A stretch of 59,699 nucleotides of DNA from Deltaproteobacteria bacterium (GCA_016874795.1 VGTG01000013.1:1-59699); one strand, 5' to 3'; positions 1 to 8,731 are shown, counted from the first letter of the stretch. The notes: generated by a model not told the origin, from the letters alone. Made by a program: numbers and translations.

Positions 1-187
1 CGGGACGCTGACGGAGACGCGGCGCGCGCCGCACGAGGGACGCGAGGTCCGCGAGGAGCCGGCGGCGCTCCGGCGCGCTCTCGAGCTCGACGACGCAGCC
101 GACCACGAGCGGCTCGTGCGGGCGCTCGAAGTACAGGAAGGCCGCATCGAGGGCCGAGAGTCGCCCCGCCGTTCTCGTCCGATCCAT
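1..187 (-). CDS. Wax ester synthase/diacylglycerol acyltransferase (WS/DGAT), N-terminal fragment
   Basis: Partial gene running off the left edge; about 62 N-terminal residues are present. From the ATG at 187 (preceded by GGAAGAG) the product reads LSALDAAFLYFERPHEPLVV, the hallmark start of the WS/DGAT acyltransferase family (typically LSPLDAAFLYLE-P--PMHVG). These enzymes join an acyl-CoA to a fatty alcohol or diacylglycerol to make wax esters or triacylglycerol storage lipid at the membrane. The catalytic HHxxxDG motif would lie beyond the window, so activity cannot be judged. The lipid-metabolism genes at 18.7-27 kb fit a storage-lipid lifestyle. Identification rests only on the N-terminal motif. 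Confidence 0.75.
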   Translation of the reverse strand, partial: MDRTRTAGRLSALDAAFLYFERPHEPLVVGCVVELESAPERRRLLADLASLVRRAPRLRQRP

Positions 188-302
188 TCTCTTCCGGTCG
201 CGAAGGATGCCGCGGGGGAAGGCGTGGATGCCCGTGGCTTCGTCGCCGCCGCTGATTCAACGGAACGGGTCCGAAGTCAAATCGCGCGCGAATCCCGCGG
301 GG

Positions 303-396
303 CATGGCAGCGGCCGAAGCGCGAGCGAGCGGGGTGAGGAGGCGTAGCCTGGGCTTTGCCGCGTGGCGGAGAGGGGCGCGCCCCTGTCGGTGGATA
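303..396. repeat. Degenerate member of a GC-rich repeat family, within the 188-505 intergenic stretch
   Basis: The stretch between the WS/DGAT start (187) and the DUF5658-like stop (506) has no convincing gene. Positions about 303-396 resemble the 91-bp tandem unit at 42200-42394: both contain GGCCGA-GCGC(A)GCGAGCG, then a GAGGCG(T/C)AGC block, then GGCTTTGCCGCGTGG, and finish in a short GC hairpin (here AGGGGC-GC-GCCCCT). The match is clearly imperfect. The remaining bases of this intergenic region show no recognisable signal beyond the ribosome-binding site of the WS/DGAT gene. Confidence 0.55.
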
Positions 397-505
397 AACT
401 CGTGCCCGACCGGCGCGCGGGCCCCACGGGGTGGAGGGGGCGTGGTGTCGGCCCGCGCGCCGGCGGGAGGCCTTCGTCGTGCCGCTCCGGACAGGGAGGA
501 GAGGA

Positions 506-919
506 CTAGCCGGGGGGGGGCCCGGCCAGGAGGACGGTCCAGGGCAGCACGGCGAAGACGGTGTAGGTCACGGCGAGGGAGGCGAGCCCCGGCTCGACGA
601 ACGGATGCGTACCGCGGCAGTACAGCAAGTAGAGAAATCCGAGGGCGATCAGCTTCGTCGCGAAGATGCCTTCGGCCGGGCCGACGGAGCTCATCGCCGC
701 CGACACGAGGGGGTTTCCTTCCCCGAAGCCGCGGCTCGTCCCCACCAGGGTCACCCAGCCGTCCAGGAGCTGGAGGGCGACGTTGGCCAGGAGGAGGGCG
801 CGCAGCCGTCCGATCGCCGTCGCGAGGCTCGCCACGGCGGTCGACCGGAGCAACCGTCGGACCAAAAAAGGGCGCGTCGCCACCGCGCTTCGCCGCTCGG
901 TGATCTCGCGGCGCTGCAC
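506..919 (-). CDS. Small membrane protein, DUF5658-like
   Basis: The C-terminal ~100 residues look like a genuine membrane protein: a helix LLLANVALQLLDGWVTLVG, then GEGNPLVSAAM, then two further hydrophobic segments (FATKLIALGFLYLLY and LAVTYTVFAVLPWTVLLAG). The LLD...G-gNPL pattern is that of DUF5658 proteins, which have no known function. The open frame continues to 1144, but upstream of about 920 the translation is Arg-rich low-complexity sequence overlapping the divergent glycosyltransferase, so a start near GTG 919 (or GTG 883) is preferred; neither has a strong ribosome-binding site. It is transcribed away from the polysaccharide operon at 1039, so a shared intergenic promoter region is possible. 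Confidence 0.6.
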   Translation of the reverse strand: MQRREITERRSAVATRPFLVRRLLRSTAVASLATAIGRLRALLLANVALQLLDGWVTLVGTSRGFGEGNPLVSAAMSSVGPAEGIFATKLIALGFLYLLYCRGTHPFVEPGLASLAVTYTVFAVLPWTVLLAGPPPG

Positions 920-1038
920 GATCGGCGTCCAAGCTCGCGCCGTCGCCGCGACGCCATGGCCCTCGCGCTGCCCGCGTTCCGCTTGCCGCGCGCCCGTCCC
1001 AACCCGATGATTGGGCGCGGGGCGGGGGAGCACGGCGA

Positions 1039-2355
1039 ATGGCAGACGGTCTACGCATCGGGATCTTCGGGACGCGCGGCATTCCGGCCGCGTACGGCGG
1101 GTTCGAGACGTTCGCGGAGCAGCTCGGCGTCCGCCTCGCGGCACGCGGTCACGAGGTCACCGTCTTCGGGCGCTCGACCAGCGTCGATCCGAGCAGGCAC
1201 GGCCAGAAGCACCGCGGCGTCCGCCTCGTCGTCCTCCCGGCGCCGCGCTCGAAGCACCTCGAAACGGTTCTCCATACCGTGCGCACGGCGTGGTGGGCGC
1301 GCGCGGAGCGGTTCGACGTCGCGCTCGTCTGCAACAGCGCGAACTTTCCCGCGCTGCCTCTCCTGCGGCGCGGCGGCGCGCGGACGCTTCTCGCGATCGA
1401 CGGGATCGAGAGCGCGCGCCGGAAGTGGGGCTTCGCGGGACGCACCTTCTACCTGCTTGCCGCGTGGCTCGGGCCGCGTCTCGCGGACGTCGTCGTCGCG
1501 GACTGCCGCGTGATCGAGGCGCACTACCGCGAGCGTGGCGCAAAGTCGGTCGAGATGATCGCGTACGGCGCGGAGCCGCCGAAGGAGCGCGGCGCGGAGA
1601 TGCTCGAGCGCCTCGGCGTCGCACCCGGCAAGTACGTGCTCTACGTGAGCCGGCTCGAGCCCGAGAACAACGCCGACGTCGTGATCGAGGCGTTCCGCTC
1701 CGCCGGCGTCCCGGGAAACCTCGTCGTCGTCGGCGACGCACCGTACGCGGACGAGTACAAGACGCGGCTCAGCGCGCTCGCGGGCGGCGACGGCCGCGTG
1801 CGCTTCGCGGGCTTCGTCTTCGGCCGGGGCTACGACGAGCTCCGGGCGCACGCCGCCTGCTACGTGCAGGCGACCGAGGTCGGCGGCACGCATCCGGCTC
1901 TCCTCGAGGCGATGGCGGCCGGGCTCCCCGTGATCGCCAACGACATCCCCGAGCATCGCGAGGTGCTCGGCGACGCCGGTTGGTACTACCGGAAGAACTC
2001 GAGCGTCGAGCTCGCGGCGCGCTTGCGCGACGTGCTCCTCGGGGACGACGACGTCCGACGTGCGCGCGGCCTCGCCGCGCTCGGACGCGTTCGGCGCCTG
2101 TACGACTGGGACCGGGTGACGACCGCGTACGAGTCGCTCGCGTATCGTGTCGTCGGGAAGAGCCGTCCGACCGCCGCGCTCGCGGAGGATCCGGACGAGT
2201 CCGGCGACGCCGACGAGGACGACCGCGACGACGACACGCCGAACGGTCTCGCCGCGGAAGCGACGAGCGGCAGCGCTCTCCTTCGGAATTGCGCCCCTGA
2301 CGGGGGTGCGGTAACGCCTCTCGTGGGCGATGGCCGTGGTTGCCGGAAGGCCTGA
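1039..2355 (+). CDS. Glycosyltransferase, GT4 family with DUF1972-type N-terminus
   Basis: A 438-residue cytosolic or membrane-associated glycosyltransferase, likely adding a sugar to a lipid-linked polysaccharide precursor. The N-terminus GIFGTRGIPAAYGGFETFAE (residues 8-27) is the signature of the DUF1972/rhamnosyltransferase-like N-domain. The second Rossmann domain carries YVSRLEPENN and EVGGTHPALLEAMAAGLPVI, the GT4 nucleotide-sugar binding E-x7-E region. After about residue 370 comes an acidic, low-complexity tail (DPDESGDADEDDRDDD) not expected in the family. The 3' end overlaps the next gene by 26 bases, indicating translational coupling in an exopolysaccharide operon. The sugar donor and acceptor cannot be told from sequence alone. 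Confidence 0.85.
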   Translation: MADGLRIGIFGTRGIPAAYGGFETFAEQLGVRLAARGHEVTVFGRSTSVDPSRHGQKHRGVRLVVLPAPRSKHLETVLHTVRTAWWARAERFDVALVCNSANFPALPLLRRGGARTLLAIDGIESARRKWGFAGRTFYLLAAWLGPRLADVVVADCRVIEAHYRERGAKSVEMIAYGAEPPKERGAEMLERLGVAPGKYVLYVSRLEPENNADVVIEAFRSAGVPGNLVVVGDAPYADEYKTRLSALAGGDGRVRFAGFVFGRGYDELRAHAACYVQATEVGGTHPALLEAMAAGLPVIANDIPEHREVLGDAGWYYRKNSSVELAARLRDVLLGDDDVRRARGLAALGRVRRLYDWDRVTTAYESLAYRVVGKSRPTAALAEDPDESGDADEDDRDDDTPNGLAAEATSGSALLRNCAPDGGAVTPLVGDGRGCRKA

Positions 2356-3859
2356 GGGCGCGCGTTCGCGAGCGGTCGCTCCCGCCGAGCATCGTCTCGG
2401 CATCGCCCGTCGCCCATCGCCGCGCGCCGTCGCACGCGGCGGTCCGGCAGCGCACTTCCGGCATCTCGCCCTTCTCGCGGACGGCTTGATGCTGATGGCG
2501 GCGTTCCCGCTCGCCTACCTCGTCAAGACGGAGCTCCTGCCCGCCGACTTGACGTCTCTCTACGCGCCGGAGGTCTACGTCGCGCCCGCAGCTCTCGTTG
2601 CGATCCCGACCCTCTTCCTCCTGCAGCGGCGCGCCGCGCATCGGCTGAACGACCTGCGCTCGTTCGACGCGCTCGCGGGCTGGGTGCTGCTCTCGGTCGG
2701 GATGGCGCTCGGATTCGCGACGAGCGTGCTCTTCGTCTTCAAGCTCGCGTACGTGAGCCGTCTCTTCGTCGCGCTCTACGGCGCGACGAGCGTCGTCCTC
2801 CTCGTTCTCGTGCGGATCGGCTTCCGGCCGCTCCTCGCGTATGCGCGCGCTTCGGCGGACGGAGCGACGCGCGTGCTCCTCGTCGGGACGGAAGAGGAGG
2901 CGGCCGATCTCGCGCGCGCGCTCGACGAGGAGGCGGCGTTCGGCATCAAGGTCGTCGGTCGGCTGTCCGTCGAGGAGCTGCATCGCGCCGCCGAGGGCGT
3001 CTCGGAGGAGGCGAGCCCGAGCGATCCGACGCTACCCGCGCTCGACGCGCTCCTCGCGCACGAGGCGATCGACGAGGTCGCGGTCGCGACGACGAAGCTG
3101 CAGCCCGCGGATCTCGCTCGACTCGTCGCGGCGTGCAACCGCGAGGGCGTGACGCTGCACGTCTCGATGGCGGCGCTCGGCGCGGGGCTCGAGCGCGCGA
3201 CGCTCGAGCGCGTCGCGGGCGAGACGCTCCTTTCCGTCAACCCGCAGGTGCACTCCGCCTGGGCCCGCGCGGTGAAGCGGGCGCTCGACTATCTCTTCGC
3301 GCCGATCCTCCTCGTCCTCCTCGCGCCGATCGGCCTCCTGATCGCGATCGCGATCAAGCTCGACTCGACCGGACCCGTGCTCTTCCGCCAGGAGCGCGTC
3401 GGCCTCAGCAAGCGGCGCTTCTGGATGCTCAAGTTCCGCACGATGCACGAGGGTGCGGACGCGCTCCGGCCTCTGATGAGCGACCTGAACGAGGCGGACG
3501 GTCCGATCTTCAAGCTGCGACAAGATCCGCGCGTGACGCGCGTCGGCCGCTTCCTGCGGCGGTTCGACTTCGACGAGCTGCCGCAGATCGTGAACGTCCT
3601 CCTCGGCCACATGACCCTGATCGGGCCGCGGCCGATGCTGCCGAGCGAGATCGTCGACTTCGCGTCGTGGCAGCGGAAGCGCTTCTCGATGCTTCCGGGA
3701 ATGACCGGCCTCTGGCAGGTGAGCGCGCGGCTCGGCGACCCCTACCTCGCGGGCCTGCAGGCGGACCTCGACTACATCGACCGCTGGTCGCTGCGCCTCG
3801 ATCTCGAGATCCTTCTCCGCACGATCCCGGCGATGCTGCGCGATCGGGGCGCGCGATGA
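2330..3859 (+). CDS. Polyprenyl-phosphate sugar-1-phosphate transferase (WcaJ/exopolysaccharide initiating type)
   Basis: A 509-residue membrane enzyme that would start repeat-unit synthesis by transferring a hexose-1-phosphate to undecaprenyl phosphate. The N-terminal half has about four membrane helices (residues 50-185) and a CoA-binding-like Rossmann segment (VLLVGTEEEA). The C-terminal catalytic domain begins with a membrane anchor (YLFAPILLVLLAPIGLLIAI) followed by the family motifs TGPVLFRQERVG, FWMLKFRTM, LRRFDFDELPQIVNVL, LIGPRP and PGMTGLWQVSAR. Length and architecture match WcaJ/CpsE/PglC-superfamily large enzymes. It overlaps its neighbours on both sides (26 bases upstream, ATGA downstream), so the three genes form one tightly coupled operon. 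Confidence 0.9.
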   Translation: MAVVAGRPEGARSRAVAPAEHRLGIARRPSPRAVARGGPAAHFRHLALLADGLMLMAAFPLAYLVKTELLPADLTSLYAPEVYVAPAALVAIPTLFLLQRRAAHRLNDLRSFDALAGWVLLSVGMALGFATSVLFVFKLAYVSRLFVALYGATSVVLLVLVRIGFRPLLAYARASADGATRVLLVGTEEEAADLARALDEEAAFGIKVVGRLSVEELHRAAEGVSEEASPSDPTLPALDALLAHEAIDEVAVATTKLQPADLARLVAACNREGVTLHVSMAALGAGLERATLERVAGETLLSVNPQVHSAWARAVKRALDYLFAPILLVLLAPIGLLIAIAIKLDSTGPVLFRQERVGLSKRRFWMLKFRTMHEGADALRPLMSDLNEADGPIFKLRQDPRVTRVGRFLRRFDFDELPQIVNVLLGHMTLIGPRPMLPSEIVDFASWQRKRFSMLPGMTGLWQVSARLGDPYLAGLQADLDYIDRWSLRLDLEILLRTIPAMLRDRGAR

Positions 3860-4989
3860 GGGAGGCGGGCGGCTCGGCCCGCGTGCCGTTCCTCGATCTC
3901 TCCCGCGAGTACGATTCGCTCGCCAGCGAGCTCGAGCCGGCGGTGCTCGAGATCCTGCGGAGCCAGCAGTACATCCTCGGCCCGGCCGCGGAGCGGTTCG
4001 AGACGGAGGTCGCGCGCTACCTCGACGTGCCGCACGCGATCGGCGTGTCCTCGGGAACGGACGCGCTCTGGCTCGCCCTCGCGGTGCTCGACGTCGGTCC
4101 GGGCGACGAGGTCGTGACGACGCCGTTCACGTTCTTCGCGACCGCCTCGTCGATCGTCCGGACCGGCGCCGTGCCGGTCTTCGCGGACGTCCGACCGGAC
4201 GATCTCCTGATCGATCCCGACGCCGTCGCTCGCGTCGTCGGACCGCGAACGCGCGCCCTCCTGCCGGTCGACCTCTACGGACAATGCGCCGACGGGGAAG
4301 CGCTCGACACGATCGCCCGGCGGAGCCGGATCGGCATCGTCGAGGACGCCGCGCAAGCGATCGGAGCGAGGCGTGGCGCGTGGCGTGCTGGAAGCTTCGG
4401 CGATCTCGCCTGCTTCAGCTTCTATCCGACGAAGAACCTCGCCGCGTGCGGAGAGGCCGGCCTCGTGACGACGGCGGACGACCGTCTCGCGGCACGCGTC
4501 CGGCGGCTTCGCGATCACGGCTCGGAGCGGCGCTACGAGCATCTCGAGATTGGGTTCAACGCGCGGCTCGACGCGATCCAGGCGGCAGTCCTCTCGGTGA
4601 AGCTCCGCCATCTCGATGAGTGGAACGAGGCGCGAAGAGCACGTGCTGCGACGTATGCCCAGCTCCTCGGCGAGGCGGGGCTCGACGGCGACGTCCGACC
4701 ACTCACAATTGCGCCCGATTCCGTGCACGTCTTCCACCAGTACGTCGTCCGCGTGCGGAAGCGCGACGCGCTCCGCAGCCATCTCGAGGAGCGCGGCATC
4801 GGCACGGCGATCCATTATCCACTGCCTCTGCACCTCCAGCCGTGCTTCGCGGGGCTGGGCTACCGGAAGGGAGACCTGCCGGAAGCCGAGCGGGCGGCAG
4901 AGGACGTTCTCGCGCTGCCGATCTTCCCGGAGCTCCGACGGGAGGAGCAGGAGCGGGTCGTCCGCGGAATCGCCGAGTTCTATCGCTAG
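3856..4989 (+). CDS. DegT/DnrJ/EryC1/StrS family sugar aminotransferase
   Basis: A 377-residue PLP enzyme that transaminates a nucleotide-linked keto-sugar, supplying an amino sugar for the polysaccharide. It starts at an ATG overlapping the stop codon of the preceding transferase (ATGA). The PLP lysine is K193 in FYPTKNLAACGEAG; other family motifs are GVSSGTDALWLAL (residues 63-75), VVTTPFTFFATASS, EDAAQAIGA and the NARLDAIQAA segment. It is the last gene of the recognisable operon: the next 600 bases are non-coding and contain two repeat structures, so downstream polysaccharide genes may have been lost or moved. Sequence does not say which amino sugar is made; WecE, FdtB and PerA-like relatives share these motifs. 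Confidence 0.9.
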   Translation: MREAGGSARVPFLDLSREYDSLASELEPAVLEILRSQQYILGPAAERFETEVARYLDVPHAIGVSSGTDALWLALAVLDVGPGDEVVTTPFTFFATASSIVRTGAVPVFADVRPDDLLIDPDAVARVVGPRTRALLPVDLYGQCADGEALDTIARRSRIGIVEDAAQAIGARRGAWRAGSFGDLACFSFYPTKNLAACGEAGLVTTADDRLAARVRRLRDHGSERRYEHLEIGFNARLDAIQAAVLSVKLRHLDEWNEARRARAATYAQLLGEAGLDGDVRPLTIAPDSVHVFHQYVVRVRKRDALRSHLEERGIGTAIHYPLPLHLQPCFAGLGYRKGDLPEAERAAEDVLALPIFPELRREEQERVVRGIAEFYR

Positions 4990-5075
4990 ACGGCGCCGAA
5001 GCGGCGCTGGCGACGCTCGGGCGCCGCGGTGTGGCTCGCTTCGCGGCGCGTGGTGCTCCTGCGCGGCAGAAGCGG

Positions 5076-5186
5076 GACCGGGGGATCGAAGTTCAGGGTC
5101 TCAGGGTACGGATACGTTCTGGGCGGAGGATGTCGGCTTGCTCGGGTGCGTGAGCCTGGTTTTGGGTTCCGGTAGATCCCCCGGTC
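5076..5186. repeat. Inverted-repeat-bounded 111-bp segment in the 4990-5589 gene-free stretch
   Basis: GACCGGGGGATC at 5076-5087 is exactly complementary to GATCCCCCGGTC at 5175-5186, so the segment can close as a long-range stem. The stretch 4990-5382 carries no credible gene: translations are short and biased. Just downstream lies a second small dyad, CCAGG-AAAAA-CCCTGG, near 5211-5226. It may be the remains of a mobile element or a structured RNA. It sits immediately upstream of the 186-bp element at 5383. Confidence 0.4.
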
Positions 5187-5382
5187 GAGGCGTGGAGACA
5201 GCAACGGTGGTGCCAGGAAAAACCCTGGAAAAATGGGGGGTCTCATCTCGCAAATCTGCAAGGGAGCCCGCGACCGCGCGAAACTACGCGGAACTTGGCC
5301 TACCCGTATTGCTTCGATGCGATGTCCTCAGTGGTTTCGCCGCCACGCGCTCGGGGTCGCTCGACTCTCGGCGGGAACCGAT

Positions 5383-5568
5383 CTAGCCTGCATTTCTCAC
5401 CAGATCCCTACTGCGGCGGCCGATAGCACCGAATCTTCGCGAGCTTCTCCCTCCGGGCTCCTCGACGTACTGTTCAAGTACGCCTGCGTCGCCCTCCGGT
5501 CCGAGGCTCGCGAATCTTCGGCACTCTCGACCGCCTCGCGACGTGATCTGGTGAGAAATGCAGGCTAG
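5383..5568. mobile_element. 186-bp terminal-inverted-repeat element (MITE-like), copy 1
   Basis: Begins and ends with a perfect 24-bp inverted repeat (left 5383-5406, starting CTAGCCTGCATTTCTCACC; right 5545-5568). An apparently identical copy is at 58719-58904. The interior is also largely self-complementary (CCGAATCTTCGCGAG against CTCGCGAATCTTCGG) around a central GTACT-GTTCA-AGTAC hairpin, so the whole element could fold as one long stem. Both copies are bounded by CTAG, which may be the target duplication or part of the terminus. No transposase is encoded, as expected of a non-autonomous element. It lies 21 bases before the pgpA start. Confidence 0.85.
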
Positions 5569-5589
5569 AGGTGCCCGATCGCGAACCGA

Positions 5590-6030
5590 TTGGCCTTCTT
5601 CGTTGCGACCGGCTTTGGAGTCGGCCTCGTCCCATTCGCGCCGGGAACGTTCGGATCGCTCCTCGGGATTCCGCTATATGCTCTCGCCGTCTTCCCTCTC
5701 GCCGAGTCGATCCCCGCGACCCTGACGATCGTCGCCGGGCTGGTCGCGGCGTCGTGCTGGGTCGCGGGCATTGCAGATCGGTCGTTCCCCGAGCACGACA
5801 ACGGGAAGATCGTCATCGACGAGGTCGCCGGGATGCTCCTCGCGCTCGTCTGGCATCCGCCGACCCTCCTGAACGTCGCGACGCTCTTCCTTCTCTTCCG
5901 CTTCTTCGACGTGGTGAAGGTCTGGCCCGCGAACCGGATCGATCGCCGTCTCGGCGGCGGCGCGGGCGTGGTACTGGACGATCTCGTGAGCGGGATCTAC
6001 GCGAATCTCGCCGGACGCCTGCTCCTCTGA
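5590..6030 (+). CDS. pgpA: Phosphatidylglycerophosphatase A
   Basis: A 146-residue inner-membrane phosphatase that converts phosphatidylglycerophosphate to phosphatidylglycerol. Family motifs are all present: ATGFGVGLVPFAPGTFGSLL at residues 6-25, the metal-site KIVIDEVAGML, FRFFDVVKVWPANRID and the C-terminal GVVLDDLVSGIYANL. The reading frame opens at a TTG directly inside the conserved sequence (LAFFVATGFG), with no ATG or GTG upstream before a TAG supplied by the end of the 186-bp element at 5566-5568. Relatives usually have a few more residues before this motif, so the insertion may have removed the original start. cinA follows after 11 bases, suggesting co-transcription. Confidence 0.88.
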   Translation: MAFFVATGFGVGLVPFAPGTFGSLLGIPLYALAVFPLAESIPATLTIVAGLVAASCWVAGIADRSFPEHDNGKIVIDEVAGMLLALVWHPPTLLNVATLFLLFRFFDVVKVWPANRIDRRLGGGAGVVLDDLVSGIYANLAGRLLL

Positions 6031-6041
6031 AAGAAGGAACC

Positions 6042-7328
6042 ATGATCGAACGAGTCGTCCTCCTCTCCACCGGTGATGAGCTCACCACCGGGAAGATCGC
6101 CGACACGAACGCGCAGTGGCTCGCGGATCGGTGCTTCACGCTCGGGCTCGACGTGACCGCGGTCCTGGTCGTCGGCGACGACCGCGAGCGCATCACCTGG
6201 GCCTGGCAGAGCGCCTTCGAGCGCGGCGACGTCGTCCTCGCGACCGGCGGACTCGGTCCGACGAGCGACGACCTGACCACCGAGACGCTCGCGGCGTTCC
6301 TCGGTGAGGATCTCCGCCTCGACCAGCCGTCGGTCGACAAGATGCGCGCCCTCTTCGAGCGGATGAACCGGCCGATGCCGGAGAACAACCTCCGCCAAGC
6401 GATGTTCCCGGCGAGCGCCACGATCCTCGAGAACCCGCTCGGCACGGCGCCGGGCTACCGCGTCTCGTGCGACCGCGTGATCGGCGGGAAGACGGTGAAG
6501 CGCCATCTCGCCGTGATGCCGGGCGTGCCGCGCGAGATGAAGTCGATGTTCGACAACACCGTCGCACCGTGGCTCGCGGAGCTCGGCGGCGGAGCGCCGC
6601 CCGCGGTGCGCGTCTTCCAGACGTTCGGCATGAGCGAGTCCGCGCTCGGCGAGAAGGTGACCGCGCTCGTCGGCGACGAGGCGCGCGTCGGCTACCGCGC
6701 GAGCTTCCCCAAGATCTCCGTCAAGATCATGCTTCCGGGGACCGTGCCCGACGCGGAGACGCGGCTCGACGCGCTCGCGGCGCGCGTGCGCGACGCTCTC
6801 GGCGGCGTCGTCTACGCGGAGGGCGAGGCGACGATGGAGGAGGAGCTCGGGCGCATCCTCCGCGAGAAGGGCGCGACGCTCGCGATCGCGGAGTCCTGCT
6901 CCGGCGGCCTGATCGGGCACCGCGTGACCGAGGTCCCGGGCTGCTCCGCCTACTTCATCGCCGACTACGTGAGCTATTCGAACGGCGCGAAGAAGGACGT
7001 CCTCGGCGTCGGAGCGGAGACGCTGAAGCAGTATGGCGCCGTCAGCGAGGAGACCGCGCGCGAGATGGCCGAGGGCGCGCGACGCCGCTCGGGGGCGGAT
7101 GTCGCGGTCGCGACGACCGGGATCGCCGGCCCGGACGGGGGCACGAAGGAGCGTCCGGTCGGGACCGTCTGCTTCGCGCTCGCGACGGCCGAGGGCACGA
7201 TCTCGCGTCGCTACCAGCTCTGGGGGACCCGCGACTGGGTGAAGCTCCTCACCTCGCAGATCGCCCTCGATTGGGTGCGACGCTGGGCAAGAGGCCTTCC
7301 GGTGCTGGAATCCGGCTTTCGCTCGTGA
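6042..7328 (+). CDS. cinA: CinA family protein: nicotinamide-nucleotide amidohydrolase with MoCF-like domain
   Basis: A 428-residue two-domain protein. The N-terminal half is the molybdopterin-binding-like (MoCF) domain with STGDELTTGKIADTNAQWLA and GGLGPTSDDLTTE. The C-terminal half is the PncC deamidase domain (AESCSGGLIGHRVTEVPG, GAVSEETAREMAEG, ATTGIAGPDGGTKERPVGT), which hydrolyses NMN to NaMN in the pyridine-nucleotide salvage cycle. The start ATG at 6042 follows a good AAGAAGGA site. In many bacteria cinA lies directly upstream of recA, as here. Both domains look complete, so no degeneration is apparent. Whether it also affects competence cannot be judged. Confidence 0.93.
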   Translation: MIERVVLLSTGDELTTGKIADTNAQWLADRCFTLGLDVTAVLVVGDDRERITWAWQSAFERGDVVLATGGLGPTSDDLTTETLAAFLGEDLRLDQPSVDKMRALFERMNRPMPENNLRQAMFPASATILENPLGTAPGYRVSCDRVIGGKTVKRHLAVMPGVPREMKSMFDNTVAPWLAELGGGAPPAVRVFQTFGMSESALGEKVTALVGDEARVGYRASFPKISVKIMLPGTVPDAETRLDALAARVRDALGGVVYAEGEATMEEELGRILREKGATLAIAESCSGGLIGHRVTEVPGCSAYFIADYVSYSNGAKKDVLGVGAETLKQYGAVSEETAREMAEGARRRSGADVAVATTGIAGPDGGTKERPVGTVCFALATAEGTISRRYQLWGTRDWVKLLTSQIALDWVRRWARGLPVLESGFRS

Positions 7329-7510
7329 TACGAAGAAAAGGCGAAGATGGCTGCCGGCGCTCGATTTGTAGCCCCCGACGATGAAATCCGCTCGGGAAGG
7401 CGCCATAGAGTCGACGGCGAGCCCGGGGAACCGAGAGGCGGACAACCGTTGACCAGCTCGTCTGGCAGGATGACGTCAGAAGTCGACGTGAAGAAAGGGA
7501 GGGGATGCTG

Positions 7511-8668
7511 ATGGATGCGAATCGCGAGCGGGCAATGGAGCTGGCCATGAGCCAGATCGAGAAGCAGTTCGGCAAGGGCGCGATCATGAAGCTCGGCGCC
7601 GATGCCGTCGCGGAGGACGTGGCCGCGGTCTCGACGGGCTCGCTCGCCCTCGACATCGCGCTCGGCGTGGGCGGGGTGCCGCGCGGCCGGGTGATCGAGA
7701 TCTACGGACCGGAGTCCTCCGGCAAGACGACGCTGGCGCTGCAGATCATCGCCGAGGCGCAGAAGGAGAGCGGCGTCAGCGCGTTCATCGACGCGGAGCA
7801 CGCGCTCGACACCGGCTACGCGCGGAAGCTCGGCGTGAAGCTCGAAGACCTCCTGATCTCGCAGCCGGACAACGGCGAGCAGGCGCTCGAGATCGCCGAG
7901 ACGCTCGTGCGCTCCGGCGCGATCGACGTCCTCGTGATCGACTCCGTCGCGGCTCTCGTGCCGCGCGCCGAGCTCGAGGGCGACATGGGCGATCCGCAGA
8001 TGGGTCTCCAGGCGCGGCTCATGTCGCAGGCGCTCCGCAAGCTCACCGCGACGATCGCGCGCTCGCGTACGATCGTGATCTTCATCAACCAGATCCGCAT
8101 GAAGATCGGCGTGATGTTCGGGAACCCCGAGACCACGACGGGCGGCAACGCGCTCAAGTTCTACGCTTCGGTGCGCATGGACATCCGCCGCATCGGCGCG
8201 ATCAAGCAGGGCGACGAGGTCATCGGCAGCCGCACGAAGGTGAAGATCGTCAAGAACAAGGTGTCGCCGCCGTTCCGCGAGGCCGAGTTCGACATCCTCT
8301 ACGGGAAGGGCATCTCGCGGCTCGGCGAGATCATCGACCTCGGCTCCGACGACGGCATCCTCGAGAAGTCCGGGTCCTGGTACTCGTTCGAGGGCGAGCG
8401 GATCGGGCAGGGACGCGAGAACGCGAAGGACTTCCTGCGCGACCACCCCGATTCCGCGGCGCGGATCGAGGCGGCGATCCGCCAGAAGCGGGGCGTGCCG
8501 GCTTCGAGCGCCACCCGGAAGCTCGAGGCCGTCGCCTCCTCCTCGACGGCCGAGGTCCGCGACATCTCGTCCGCCTCGTCTGCTTCGGAGGGCTCGGCAG
8601 ACGCTTCCGACGACGGCGACGGCGCACCTGCCGTGCGCGCCGCCGTGGCGGGTGGCCGGAAAAAGTAG
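7511..8668 (+). CDS. recA: Recombinase RecA
   Basis: A 385-residue RecA, the ATP-dependent strand-exchange protein of homologous recombination and the co-protease for LexA-type repressors. Seen directly: Walker A GPESSGKT (about residues 66-73), Walker [10 protein letters not shown], loop 1 [20 protein letters not shown], and loop 2 [20 protein letters not shown]. The ATG at 7511 is preferred over 7505 because GGAGG at 7498-7502 is 8 bases before it but only 2 before the other. The C-terminal tail is Ser/Ala/Asp-rich and acidic as usual. The 182-base gap after cinA should hold its own promoter; no confident SOS box was recognised in it. Confidence 0.97.
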   Translation: MDANRERAMELAMSQIEKQFGKGAIMKLGADAVAEDVAAVSTGSLALDIALGVGGVPRGRVIEIYGPESSGKTTLALQIIAEAQKESGVSAFIDAEHALDTGYARKLGVKLEDLLISQPDNGEQALEIAETLVRSGAIDVLVIDSVAALVPRAELEGDMGDPQMGLQARLMSQALRKLTATIARSRTIVIFINQIRMKIGVMFGNPETTTGGNALKFYASVRMDIRRIGAIKQGDEVIGSRTKVKIVKNKVSPPFREAEFDILYGKGISRLGEIIDLGSDDGILEKSGSWYSFEGERIGQGRENAKDFLRDHPDSAARIEAAIRQKRGVPASSATRKLEAVASSSTAEVRDISSASSASEGSADASDDGDGAPAVRAAVAGGRKK

Positions 8669-8684
8669 CTGTGAGCAAGCCGCG

Positions 8685-8707
8685 CGGGCCCATGTCTCAT
8701 GGGCCCG
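8685..8707. terminator. Strong hairpin between recA and the pilT-like gene
   Basis: CGGGCCCATG at 8685-8694 pairs perfectly with CATGGGCCCG at 8698-8707 around a TCT loop. There is no U-run on either strand, so it is either a non-canonical terminator or attenuator of recA transcription, or an RNA structure that would mask an alternative ATG at 8699 of the next gene. Confidence 0.5.
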
Positions 8708-8731
8708 TCGCGGCCATCCGATGGTCACGGC

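Noticed and set aside
304-1513. Plus-strand frames of 199 and 360 residues near the left end
   Set aside because: They are Arg/Gly/Ala low-complexity translations of the repeat and of the antisense of the DUF5658-like gene, and then overlap the true glycosyltransferase frame.
5233-5568. An ORF of about 111 residues spanning copy 1 of the repeat, and its twin reading through copy 2
   Set aside because: The shared peptide is simply the translation of the 186-bp element; upstream parts are unrelated and there is no ribosome-binding site.
7329-7510. SOS (LexA) box upstream of recA
   Set aside because: LexA operators vary widely among these lineages and no convincing palindrome was found in the gap; not called.
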